Shown here: one piece after another, positions 24,324 through 32,294 of the stretch
How the letters are laid out: the number at the start of each line of letters is the position of its first letter
How positions within the stretch are numbered: position 1 is the first letter of the stretch
Source: Pseudarthrobacter sp. IC2-21
GTDB taxonomy: Bacteria; Actinomycetota; Actinomycetes; Actinomycetales; Micrococcaceae
Reading direction: 5' to 3'
Length of the DNA: 64,000 nucleotides
NCBI RefSeq assembly: GCF_034048115.1
Contig: NZ_CP139145.1
Span: 1,426,001 to 1,490,000, forward strand
Translations under genes and position numbers: made by a program
Notes under the pieces: model-generated
Told to the model about the DNA's origin: nothing
Seen by the model: the letters and a program-made list of their open reading frames with translations, nothing else
The model's database searches: none

Positions 24324-25042
24324 GCCTGCGGCCGGATTCGCGTGGCTTCCAGCTTTTCCCGGACCGTGGGAAGGTGGCGGCGGCTGATGGGCAGGCTGGC
24401 GCCCGCCACGGAGACGCTGGGCCTGTCGGCCGCAAGCTTCATGGACGAGACGTGCTTCAGGGCCACCAGGTAGGACCGATGAGTCCTGATGAAGCCGGCG
24501 TCCGCCCATTGCTGTTCCAGGTCGGCCAGCGGCACCCGGATCAGGTAGCTCGCGTCCGCGGTGTGCAGCCGGGCATAGTCTCCCTGCGCCTGGACGTAAG
24601 TGACGTCGTCGCGCCGGATCATCCTGGTGGTGCCGCCCTGGTCAACCGTGATCATTTCAGGCACGGCGCCCCCGCCCTCACGCAGCAGTTCGCTGATCCT
24701 GCTCACGGAGCGGGCCAGCCGCTCGGCCCGGATGGGTTTGAGCAAATAGTCCACGGCGGCCAGTTCGAAGGCTTCCAGGGCGCAGTCTTCGTCCGCGGTG
24801 ACGAACACGACGGCCGGCTTCCTGGTGCTGCGGGCGATGGCACGGGCAACATCGAGGCCGGACACTGCGGGCATGTGGATGTCCAGGAACACGGCGTCGA
24901 CGGATTCGCTGGTGAGGGCCCGGAGCGCCTCGGAACCGGAGGAAGCGCGGTGAATGGTGCCGATGCGGTCGTCCCTGCCCAGCAAGTAGGCCAGTTCCTC
25001 CACGGCGGGTAGCTCGTCGTCGGCGACGAGGACATTAATCAT
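24320..25042 (-). CDS. LytTR-family response regulator
   Basis: A 240-residue regulator. The receiver domain (1-115) has acidic residues D8/D9, phospho-acceptor D54 in VFLDIHMP and the FVTADED switch region. The LytTR DNA-binding domain (about 135-235) includes the RRDDVTYVQAQGDYARLHT and FIRTHRSYLV signatures. It is encoded 46 bp behind the LytS-type kinase and overlaps the small membrane gene ahead of the symporter. Such pairs (YehU/YehT- and YpdA/YpdB-like) control carboxylate transporters in enterobacteria; the same is likely here. Confidence 0.92.
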   Translation of the reverse strand: MINVLVADDELPAVEELAYLLGRDDRIGTIHRASSGSEALRALTSESVDAVFLDIHMPAVSGLDVARAIARSTRKPAVVFVTADEDCALEAFELAAVDYLLKPIRAERLARSVSRISELLREGGGAVPEMITVDQGGTTRMIRRDDVTYVQAQGDYARLHTADASYLIRVPLADLEQQWADAGFIRTHRSYLVALKHVSSMKLAADRPSVSVAGASLPISRRHLPTVREKLEATRIRPQA

Positions 25043-25088
25043 GCACCAAGACTAGCCGCCGGACGGCGCCAAAATCATGGACCCGGGT

Positions 25089-26279
25089 TCAGGCGTCGTG
25101 GCCCGGCTGGGACTTTGGTACCCGCAGGGTGATCAGGGTCCCCTCGCCGGGTGCGGTCTCTATGACCAGGCCGTGCTGGTCCCCGTAGACCTGGCGGAGC
25201 CGGGCGTCCACGTTGCGCAACCCCACATGGTCCCCGTCCCGGTGCCCGGCAAGCATGGACTGGAGCTCGGCAGGATCCATCCCCACGCCGTCGTCCTCAA
25301 TGGTCACCTCCGCAAAGGCGCCCGAATCGTTGGCGGTAATGCTGATGTGGCCGGCGCCTTCCTTGGCCTCAAGGCCGTGCCGCACAGCGTTTTCCACCAG
25401 GGGCTGCAGGCTGAGGAACGGAATGACCGTGCCCAGCACCTCGGGTGCGATGCGCAGGCTGACCTGCACCCGCTCCCCGAACCGGGCCCGTTCCAGCAGC
25501 AGGTACCTGTCAATGCAGCGCAGTTCCTCGGCAAGGGTGGTGAAGTCACCGTGCCGCCGGAAGGAGTACCTGGTGAAGTCCGCAAATTCCACCACCAGCT
25601 CACGGGCCCGCTCCGGGTCCGTGTTGATGAAGGAAGCGATGGCGTTCAGGGAGTTGTAGATGAAATGCGGGCTGATCTGGGCCCGCAGGGCGCGGACTTC
25701 GGCTTCCATCAGCAGGGTCCGGGATGCATCCAGTTCTGCGAGTTCCACCTGGACAGCCACCCAGTCGGCCACTTCGCTGGTGGCACGCACCAGCCCGGCG
25801 CCTGCCGACGGGGCAAACGCCGCCACCGCGCCCACCACCCGCGAGCCGGCGCGCACCGGTGCGATGACGGCGGCCAGGGCTCCGGACGCGGGCTCGGCAC
25901 CCAGTTCCCGTGCCTGCAGCACGGTGGTGCGCCCACCGGTCAGGACATCGGCGGCCAGTCCCATCAGCAGCGGTTTCAGTTCCTCCGCCGCCCCGTCCCA
26001 GGCCAGGACGCCCGCTGTGTCCGTGATGGCCAGCGCATCGCAGCCCAGCAGGGAGCGTAACTGCTTGCTCGCTTTGGCTGCCCCTGCCGGATTGAGCCCG
26101 GTGCGCAGGTGCTGCCCGGCCCGGGAGGCCGCGTGCAGGGTTTTGTAGGTGGCCTGCTCGGCGTCGGTGCCCAGTTCGCGGAAGGAGCGCAGAAGTTTGA
26201 TTCCCACCCCAACGACGACGGCGATTGCCAAGGCGATGACCGCAACCGCGGCGGCAGTCAGGAGGGGGGAGTCCGGCAT
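25089..26279 (-). CDS. LytS-type sensor histidine kinase
   Basis: A 396-residue kinase. A single N-terminal membrane helix (about 7-30) is followed by a GAF-like sensor region (about 70-180). The His_kinase domain has SPHFIYNSLNAI with phospho-acceptor H205, then an HATPase domain with LVENAVRHG (N box), DDGVGM and GEGTLITLRV. The single helix differs from the 5TM-LYT sensors of E. coli. It is the first gene of kinase-regulator-membrane protein-symporter and is divergent from the DUF485-ActP pair. Signal unknown; pyruvate or acetate is a reasonable guess from the targets. Confidence 0.92.
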   Translation of the reverse strand: MPDSPLLTAAAVAVIALAIAVVVGVGIKLLRSFRELGTDAEQATYKTLHAASRAGQHLRTGLNPAGAAKASKQLRSLLGCDALAITDTAGVLAWDGAAEELKPLLMGLAADVLTGGRTTVLQARELGAEPASGALAAVIAPVRAGSRVVGAVAAFAPSAGAGLVRATSEVADWVAVQVELAELDASRTLLMEAEVRALRAQISPHFIYNSLNAIASFINTDPERARELVVEFADFTRYSFRRHGDFTTLAEELRCIDRYLLLERARFGERVQVSLRIAPEVLGTVIPFLSLQPLVENAVRHGLEAKEGAGHISITANDSGAFAEVTIEDDGVGMDPAELQSMLAGHRDGDHVGLRNVDARLRQVYGDQHGLVIETAPGEGTLITLRVPKSQPGHDA

Positions 26280-26377
26280 GCTGCCAGCGTAGCGTCGGCT
26301 GCCGTTAGGCGCAGCATCGTGACCGTTGGGCGACCGTTCAGGGCAACTTTATGGAATGGGGCCCTGGGCGCGGGCAC

Positions 26378-26393
26378 AGTGATTGCAGTCACA
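26378..26393. promoter_or_regulatory. CRP/GlxR-type site between the kinase and actP units
   Basis: AGTGA-TTGCAG-TCACA, one mismatch from TGTGA-N6-TCACA. It is 68 bp before the DUF485 start and about 99 bp before the divergent kinase gene. The other bases of this 181-bp gap contain no gene. Confidence 0.6.
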
Positions 26394-26460
26394 TTGGCGG
26401 CACCCTGCACGCAGGACCGGCTGGCTGGTGGACCAGTCAAACTCTCAATGAGGAGGAATG

Positions 26461-26841
26461 ATGGGTAATGATGCCCGGACTCCGGACGCAGCGGCGTCCG
26501 TGGACTTCGAAGAAGTCCAGTCGACGGCGCGGTTCCAGGAACTGCGCAAACGTCACCGTAGCTTTGTATTTCCCATGGCCGTAGTCTTCCTGCTGTGGTA
26601 TTTCGCGTACGTTCTGTTGGCAGACTACGCAGTCGGTTTTATGTCCACCAAGGTGTGGGGAAATATCAACATCGGCCTGATTCTGGGCCTCCTGCAGTTC
26701 ATCTCGACGTTCGCCATCACCGGCTGGTATGTCAGCTACTCCAACCGGAAGCTTGACCCCATTGCAGCGGAGATCCGCCACGAAATCGAAGGCCACGAAT
26801 TTGATAAAGACGGCAACCGCGTGACTGGAGTTAACAAATGA
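26461..26841 (+). CDS. DUF485 membrane protein, partner of acetate symporter
   Basis: A 126-residue DUF485 protein with two membrane helices: FVFPMAVVFLLWYFAYVLLADY (about 38-59) and the segment with NIGLILGLLQFISTFAITGWY (about 72-95). Conserved surroundings are FQELRKRHRSFVFP and YSNRKLDPIAAEIR. AGGAGG (26451-26456) favours ATG 26461 over the ATG three bases earlier. Its stop overlaps the symporter ATG (ATGA). DUF485-ActP pairs take up acetate and similar monocarboxylates, where the small protein is thought to be an accessory subunit. Confidence 0.92.
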   Translation: MGNDARTPDAAASVDFEEVQSTARFQELRKRHRSFVFPMAVVFLLWYFAYVLLADYAVGFMSTKVWGNINIGLILGLLQFISTFAITGWYVSYSNRKLDPIAAEIRHEIEGHEFDKDGNRVTGVNK

Positions 26842-28454
26842 TCGGGATCGCCACCTCAGTTGACGTCGCTCAGCTCAAGGAAACCACGCTCCTCAACATG
26901 GGCATCTTCGGCCTTTTCGTGGCCGTCACCATGGTGATCGTGCTCCGGGCCAGCCGGAACAACAAAACAGCCGCGGACTACTACGCGGCCGGCCGCTCCT
27001 TCACGGGTTCCCAGAACGGGACCGCCATCGCCGGCGACTACCTTTCCGCAGCCTCCTTCCTGGGCATCACCGGGGCCATCGCCGTGAACGGCTACGACGG
27101 CTTCATGTACTCCATCGGCTTCCTGGTGGCGTGGCTGGTTGCCTTGCTGCTGGTGGCCGAACTGCTCCGCAACACCGGCAAATTCACCATGGCCGATGTC
27201 CTCTCCTTCCGGCTCAAGCAGCGGCCCGTCCGCATCGCGGCCGCCATTTCCACCCTGGCCGTCTGCTTCTTCTACCTGCTCGCCCAGATGGCCGGCGCCG
27301 GCAGCCTGATCGCGCTGCTGCTGGGCATCAGTGACTGGGGCGGCCAGTCCCTGATCATCATCGTGGTCGGTGCGCTCATGATCACGTACGTTCTGATCGG
27401 CGGCATGAAGGGCACCACCTGGGTCCAGATCATCAAGGCCATCCTGCTTATCGCCGGTGCCGCGGTCATGACGTTCTGGGTGCTGGCCATTTACGGCTTC
27501 AACCTCTCAAACCTCCTCGGTGCAGCGGTTGAAACCTCCGGCAACCCGGCCGTCCTGAACCCGGGCCTGCAGTACGGCAAGACCGAAACCTCGAAGCTGG
27601 ACTTTATGTCCCTGGGCCTTGCACTGGTCCTCGGCACAGCGGCCCTGCCTCACGTCCTGATGCGCTTCTACACGGTGCCCACGGCCAAGGAAGCCCGCAA
27701 GTCAGTGGTCTGGTCCATCTGGCTGATCGGCCTGTTCTACCTGTTCACCCTGGTCCTGGGTTACGGTGCGGCGGCACTCGTGGGTGCTGACACCATCAAG
27801 TCCGCTCCGGGCGGGGTCAACTCCGCGGCGCCGCTGCTGGCCTTCCACCTCGGCGGCCCGCTCCTGCTCGGCTTCATCTCGGCCGTAGCCTTCGCGACCA
27901 TCCTCGCCGTCGTTGCCGGCCTGACCATTACGGCGGCCGCATCCTTCGCCCACGACATCTACGCCAACGTCATCTCCAAGGGGAAGGCCGACGCCGACAC
28001 CGAAGTGAAGGTGGCGCGGCGCACCGTTGTGGTCATCGGCATCCTCGCCATCCTGGGCGGCATCCTCGCCAACGGACAGAATGTGGCCTTCCTGGTAGCT
28101 CTTGCGTTCGCCGTTGCGGCTTCGGCAAACCTGCCCACGATCGTTTACTCCCTGTTCTGGCGGCGGTTCACCACCCAGGGTGCGGTGTGGAGCATGTACG
28201 GCGGCCTGGGCTCGGCCATCATCCTGATCATCTTCTCGCCCGTTGTCTCCGGCTCGGCGACGTCCATGATCAAGGACGCCCACTTCGCCATCTTCCCGCT
28301 CAGCAACCCGGGCATTGTCTCGATTCCGCTGGCGTTCTTCCTCGGCTGGCTCGGCACCGTGCTGGACAAGAAGCGCGAAGACACGGCCAAGCAGGCCGAA
28401 ATGGAAGTACGGTCCCTCACCGGAGTCGGTGCGGAAAAGGCCGTGGACCACTAA
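26838..28454 (+). CDS. actP: Acetate/monocarboxylate:cation symporter (ActP/MctC-like)
   Basis: A 538-residue SSS symporter with about 13 helices. Signature region: TAIAGDYLSAASFLGITGAI (about 61-80), LGTAALPHVLMRFYTVPTAKEAR (about 260), and the extended FLGWLGTVLDKKRED C-terminus of the ActP/MctC group. ATG overlaps the DUF485 stop, so the pair is co-translated. It is second to the symporter at 22502, sharing about the same fold but longer. Expression is probably set by the CRP-like site and the LytTR regulator in the shared divergent region. Acetate is the family substrate; pyruvate and propionate are alternatives. Confidence 0.9.
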   Translation: MIGIATSVDVAQLKETTLLNMGIFGLFVAVTMVIVLRASRNNKTAADYYAAGRSFTGSQNGTAIAGDYLSAASFLGITGAIAVNGYDGFMYSIGFLVAWLVALLLVAELLRNTGKFTMADVLSFRLKQRPVRIAAAISTLAVCFFYLLAQMAGAGSLIALLLGISDWGGQSLIIIVVGALMITYVLIGGMKGTTWVQIIKAILLIAGAAVMTFWVLAIYGFNLSNLLGAAVETSGNPAVLNPGLQYGKTETSKLDFMSLGLALVLGTAALPHVLMRFYTVPTAKEARKSVVWSIWLIGLFYLFTLVLGYGAAALVGADTIKSAPGGVNSAAPLLAFHLGGPLLLGFISAVAFATILAVVAGLTITAAASFAHDIYANVISKGKADADTEVKVARRTVVVIGILAILGGILANGQNVAFLVALAFAVAASANLPTIVYSLFWRRFTTQGAVWSMYGGLGSAIILIIFSPVVSGSATSMIKDAHFAIFPLSNPGIVSIPLAFFLGWLGTVLDKKREDTAKQAEMEVRSLTGVGAEKAVDH

Positions 28455-28468
28455 CAGCAGGCAAGCGA

Positions 28469-28496
28469 ACGACGGCGGCCCGGAAGCCGCCGTCGT
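28469..28496 (+). terminator. First hairpin after actP
   Basis: ACGACGGCGGC pairs perfectly with GCCGCCGTCGT around CCGGAA (11 bp). No T run; it stands ten bases before a second hairpin. Confidence 0.7.
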
Positions 28497-28505
28497 ACGT
28501 TGTGG

Positions 28506-28541
28506 AAAGGCCCGCAGCCCCTTCGGGGGCCGCGGGCCTTT
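28506..28541. terminator. Second terminator after actP, bidirectional
   Basis: A 16-bp stem with one internal mismatch and a TTCG loop; A-run on the left and TTTT on the right. It separates actP from the convergent gene that ends at 28558. Confidence 0.88.
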
Positions 28542-28557
28542 TACTATGCCTTGGGCC

Positions 28558-29274
28558 CTACGCCTTGGGCTTGATCTTGATGTTGATCATCTTGAGTTCG
28601 TCAGCACCTTCGAAGCGGTAGACAAGGTCGATGTTCTTTCCGTCGTTGCACGAAATCAGGCCCGCCACATCAGCTGCCTTGGTTCCGTTCTCCGTGCTGG
28701 CCTTAACCTCGTTGTAGGTGGGCTTGCAGGAGTTGTCCATTTCGAGAGTTTTGATGCCGGCGATGAACGCCTCCTTCGTCACCTGCTTCTGCAGCGCAGG
28801 ATCCAAGTACTCGTCATAGGCCTTGGAGGTGTCGCCGGCGATGACCAGTTTGGTGAAGTCGTCCGCAAGGCTCCGGGCATGGTTGGTGGGGCCGGCCACC
28901 ACGTTGGCCAGGATCACTACACCGAGAATGACCAGCAGCAGGACGCCGCCCACCACACCCAGGATGGTCCAGAGCCGGCGGCGGCCGCGTGCAGGGGGCT
29001 GCTTACCGGGCAGCCCGAACGGTCCGTCGGCCGGCGGTGGCGGGGGAGTGCCGTACGGGCCCGGTGAGCCGTACGGGCCGGGGGTGCCTTGCTGTCCTGC
29101 CGCGGCGTGCTGCCCTGCCGCAACGTACTGCCCCGGCGCCGGATATGGTCCCGGGGTGCCGGGCTGAACAGGGGATTCGCCCTGACCGGGGGAGGCGGCC
29201 TGACCAGCCAGTGGTTGCTGCTGCGGACGTTGGGGCCAGGACGGCGGCTGGTGCGGTTCCTGGGGGTTGCTCAC
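28558..29274 (-). CDS. Membrane-anchored protein with Pro/Gly/Gln-rich N-terminus and DUF4878-like domain
   Basis: A 238-residue protein. The first 95 residues are cytoplasmic low-complexity sequence with repeats such as GTPGPYGSPGPYGTP. A basic RGRRR stop and one membrane helix follow (about 100-125). An outward domain of about 110 residues contains two cysteines (SCKPTYN, ISCNDG), likely a disulfide. Its shape resembles NTF2-like/DUF4878 lipoprotein-type domains. GGAAAGG eight bases upstream selects GTG 29274. Function unknown; envelope association is likely. Confidence 0.7.
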   Translation of the reverse strand: MSNPQEPHQPPSWPQRPQQQPLAGQAASPGQGESPVQPGTPGPYPAPGQYVAAGQHAAAGQQGTPGPYGSPGPYGTPPPPPADGPFGLPGKQPPARGRRRLWTILGVVGGVLLLVILGVVILANVVAGPTNHARSLADDFTKLVIAGDTSKAYDEYLDPALQKQVTKEAFIAGIKTLEMDNSCKPTYNEVKASTENGTKAADVAGLISCNDGKNIDLVYRFEGADELKMINIKIKPKA

Positions 29275-29412
29275 ATCGAGCCTTTCCGGCAACGCGGTGG
29301 CACTGCCTTTTTGCTGGGGCCGCTGGGCGGTACCCACGGATCTACCTTGGAACAGCCTATAGCCCTGCCCTCGGCGCGGGCGTCGGCGACCGTTTCAGGG
29401 ACACCACCGGGA

Positions 29413-29922
29413 TCAGGTTTCCGGGGCCTGGCTGTCCTGCCCGTCCGCGGATCCCCGGTCCAGCAGCGGCTGGATGCGGAAGGGAATGAGTTCGCCCATG
29501 GCCAGGGCGGTGTCGGTGCGGTCCACGCCGTCGCACGCCAGGATCTTCCCGTTGATCCGGAAGAGGTCTTCGGCGTCCAGGGCAACCACCCGTAGGAGGA
29601 GGTCGGCGGAGCCGGTCAGGCCATACCCTTCGAGTATCTCCGGGATGCCGGCCAGGTCGTGGGCCAACTGACCCAGCTTCTGCTGCTGGACATGGACCGA
29701 GATGAAGGCCATCAGCGGATACCCCAGCGATACCGGGTTGATCCGTCGCTCGAAGGACAGGAAGGCGTGTTTTTTCTCCAATTGGGCCATGCGGGCCTGC
29801 ACGGTGTTCCGGGAGAGCCCCAGCTTCTGGGCCAGCGCCACCACCGTGCGCCGCGGGTCGCCGGCCAAGGCTGAGAGCAGCCGGGTGTCGGTGCCATCCA
29901 AGGGGTGCATAATGCGCAACAT
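29413..29922 (-). CDS. Lrp/AsnC-family transcriptional regulator
   Basis: A 169-residue regulator. The N-terminal winged HTH reads LDGTDTRLLSALAGDPRRTVVALAQKLGLSRNTVQARMAQLEK in pattern, with the recognition helix at LSRNTVQARM. The RAM effector domain follows (about 75-150) with GSADLLLRVVALDAEDL. ATG 29922 or 29910 could be the start; the latter gives the shortest typical N-terminus. It is divergent from the bkd genes. Lrp-type regulators (BkdR in Pseudomonas) sense branched-chain amino acids and control bkd operons, so this gene is probably the local regulator. Confidence 0.88.
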   Translation of the reverse strand: MLRIMHPLDGTDTRLLSALAGDPRRTVVALAQKLGLSRNTVQARMAQLEKKHAFLSFERRINPVSLGYPLMAFISVHVQQQKLGQLAHDLAGIPEILEGYGLTGSADLLLRVVALDAEDLFRINGKILACDGVDRTDTALAMGELIPFRIQPLLDRGSADGQDSQAPET

Positions 29923-29992
29923 TAGCACGATGAAGCTGACCCCAACAGGGCATTCTGCTCAGTATTAGCGCCAGCAGTTGTACCCATTGAAC

Positions 29993-30012
29993 ATTGTGAG
30001 TAGGGTCACAAT
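29993..30012. promoter_or_regulatory. Perfect CRP/GlxR-class palindrome in front of bkd
   Basis: ATTGTGA-GTAGGG-TCACAAT has perfect 7-bp arms and contains an exact TGTGA-N6-TCACA core (29995-30010). It sits 71 bp from the Lrp-family gene and about 93 bp before the E1-alpha start. Confidence 0.75.
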
Positions 30013-30105
30013 TATCCGGGGCAACGGCGCCCGGGCGGTCGGCAGCAGGCGGGACCACAAGTCTCCACGCTCCGGTCAAACGACGTGAGAAGGTTGCGTG
30101 CCAAC

Positions 30106-31284
30106 GTGTCTACAGACGAAACGGGCCAGGGCGGGACAACGGTGGGAGTTGCCGCCGGCGGGACGGAAGACCATCACGGATCAGGCAGGAACCTGATCCA
30201 GCTGATCACCCCGGAGGGGGAGCGGATCAGCCATCCGGAATTCGATCCCTGGGTCAAAGACATCGGGGATGAACAGCTGTGTTCCCTGTTTGAGGACCTG
30301 ACGGTTATCCGGCGGATCGACGTGGAAGCCACGGCGCTCCAGCGTCAGGGGGAGCTGGGCCTGTGGCCGCCATTGCTGGGCCAGGAGGCTGCCCAGGTAG
30401 GATCTGCCAGGGCGCTCCGCAGCGACGATTTCATTTTCTCCAGCTATCGGGAAAACGGCGTGGCCTACTGCCGCGGCGTTGGGCCGACGGACATTCTGCG
30501 GGTATGGCGCGGCAACGCCTCCAGCGGCTGGGACCCGTACACGGTCAACATGGCCACCCCCCAAATCATCATCGGTGCGCAGACACTGCATGCCACCGGA
30601 TACGCCATGGGCATCCAGAACGACGGCGCCGACTCGGTGGCGGTGACCTACTTCGGCGACGGCGCCACGAGTGAAGGTGACGTCAACGAGGCCATGGTCT
30701 TCGCGGCGAGCTTCCAGGTGCCGGTGGTTTTCTTCTGTTCCAACAACCACTGGGCCATCTCGGAGCCCGTGCGGCTGCAGTCCCACGTGCAGCTCGCGGA
30801 CAGGGCCGCGGGATTCGGCATTCCCAACCTTCGCGTGGACGGCAATGACGTGCTGGCGGTCATGGCCGCCACGCGCGTGGCGTTGGACCGGGCCCGGCAT
30901 GGCGGAGGACCCACGTTCATCGAGGCGGTCACCTACCGGATGGGCCCGCACACCACCGCTGATGATCCCACCCGCTACCGTGACGCCAACGAACTTGAGG
31001 ACTGGGCCGCGAAGGACCCCATTGAGCGGGTCAAAGCCCTCCTGGACCGGAAGGGCCTGTATACGGACCAGTTCCAGCAGCACATCAGGGAAAAAGCGGA
31101 TCAGGTGGCCCGCGAACTCCGGGCAGGCTGCATCGGCATGCCCGAGCCGGAACCCCTGGACGTCTTCAAGCACGTGTACAGCTCACCCAACTCATGGCTG
31201 GACCGGCAGCAGGACCACTACGCCCGCTATCTTGCTTCCTTCGGTGACCCCGCAGAAGCCGCTTCCCAGGAAGGTGCACGCTGA
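30106..31284 (+). CDS. bkdA: Branched-chain 2-oxoacid dehydrogenase E1 alpha subunit
   Basis: A 392-residue thiamine-diphosphate E1 alpha. The ThDP/Mg motif is GDGATSEGDVNEAM and closes with VVFFCSNN (about residues 183-210). RYRDANELEDW and the phosphorylation-loop-like YRMGPHTTADDPTRYR are typical of the BCKDH/PDH-alpha family. A bkd role is preferred over pyruvate dehydrogenase because actinobacteria use the single-chain AceE for pyruvate and this operon faces leucine-catabolism genes. GTG 30106 is chosen with AGAAGG 12 bases before it; GTG 30085 is possible. It overlaps E1 beta by TGATG. Confidence 0.88.
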   Translation: MSTDETGQGGTTVGVAAGGTEDHHGSGRNLIQLITPEGERISHPEFDPWVKDIGDEQLCSLFEDLTVIRRIDVEATALQRQGELGLWPPLLGQEAAQVGSARALRSDDFIFSSYRENGVAYCRGVGPTDILRVWRGNASSGWDPYTVNMATPQIIIGAQTLHATGYAMGIQNDGADSVAVTYFGDGATSEGDVNEAMVFAASFQVPVVFFCSNNHWAISEPVRLQSHVQLADRAAGFGIPNLRVDGNDVLAVMAATRVALDRARHGGGPTFIEAVTYRMGPHTTADDPTRYRDANELEDWAAKDPIERVKALLDRKGLYTDQFQQHIREKADQVARELRAGCIGMPEPEPLDVFKHVYSSPNSWLDRQQDHYARYLASFGDPAEAASQEGAR

Positions 31285-32294
31285 TGACCCAGATGACCTT
31301 TGCCCGTGCCATCAATTCCGGCCTGCGCAAATCACTCGAAGACGATCCCAAAGTCATCCTCATGGGCGAGGATATCGGCACCCTCGGCGGCGTCTTCCGC
31401 GTGACCGACGGGCTGCAGAAGGACTTCGGCAAACATCGCGTGGTGGACACGCCGCTGGCTGAATCCGCCATTGTCGGGACGGCGGTCGGTCTCGCCTACC
31501 GGGGCTACCGGCCGGTGGTGGAAATTCAGTTCGACGGTTTCATCTATCCTGCCTTCGACCAGATCGTCAGCCAGGTGGCCAAGATGCACTACCGCACCCT
31601 GGGCACGGTGAAGATGCCCATCACCATCCGCGTCCCCTTCGGCGGCGGCATCGGTTCGCCCGAACACCACTCCGAGTCGCCCGAGGCGTACTTCACCCAC
31701 ACCTCCGGCCTGCGGGTGGTCGCCGTCTCCAATCCGCAGGACGCCTACACCATGATCCAGCAGGCCATCCGGTGTGATGATCCCGTTCTGTTCTTCGAAC
31801 CCAAACGCCGCTATCACGACAAGGGCGACGTGGACGAGGGCCTGCACCTGCCAAACGCGCTGCCCATGGACACGGCCAGCGTCCTCACCGAAGGCACCGA
31901 CGTCACCCTGGTGGCTTACGGCCCCCTGGTGAAGACTGCCCGGGACGCCGCCACGGCGGCAGCCGACGAGGGGATCTCCATCGAGGTCATCGACCTGCGC
32001 TCGCTGGCTCCGGTGGATTACGCCACCGTGGAAAAATCCGTCCGGAAGACAGGGCGGCTGGTCATCACCCACGAGGCCGGCCAGTCCGGGGGGCTCGGGG
32101 CGGAAGTGGCCGCCAGCATCACCGAACGCTGCTTCTACCATCTCGAAGCAGCACCTGTCCGCGTCACCGGGTTCGACGTCCCCTACCCGTACTCCAAGGT
32201 GGAAATGCATCACCTGCCCGGGCTGGACCGGATCCTCGACGGCGTGGACCGGGCACTGGGCCAGCCCAACTCGCTCAGCGGGCTGGAAGGATGA
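31284..32294 (+). CDS. bkdB: Branched-chain 2-oxoacid dehydrogenase E1 beta subunit
   Basis: A 336-residue transketolase-fold subunit that forms the alpha2beta2 E1 with the preceding product. GEDIGTLGGVFRVTDGL, the LAESAIVGTAVGLAYRGYRP helix, the PFGGGIGSPEHHSESPEA loop and C-terminal HEAGQSGGLGAEVAA are invariant features. Start and stop both overlap neighbours (TGATG with E1 alpha, ATGA with E2), so the three subunits are made stoichiometrically. Confidence 0.92.
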   Translation: MTQMTFARAINSGLRKSLEDDPKVILMGEDIGTLGGVFRVTDGLQKDFGKHRVVDTPLAESAIVGTAVGLAYRGYRPVVEIQFDGFIYPAFDQIVSQVAKMHYRTLGTVKMPITIRVPFGGGIGSPEHHSESPEAYFTHTSGLRVVAVSNPQDAYTMIQQAIRCDDPVLFFEPKRRYHDKGDVDEGLHLPNALPMDTASVLTEGTDVTLVAYGPLVKTARDAATAAADEGISIEVIDLRSLAPVDYATVEKSVRKTGRLVITHEAGQSGGLGAEVAASITERCFYHLEAAPVRVTGFDVPYPYSKVEMHHLPGLDRILDGVDRALGQPNSLSGLEG

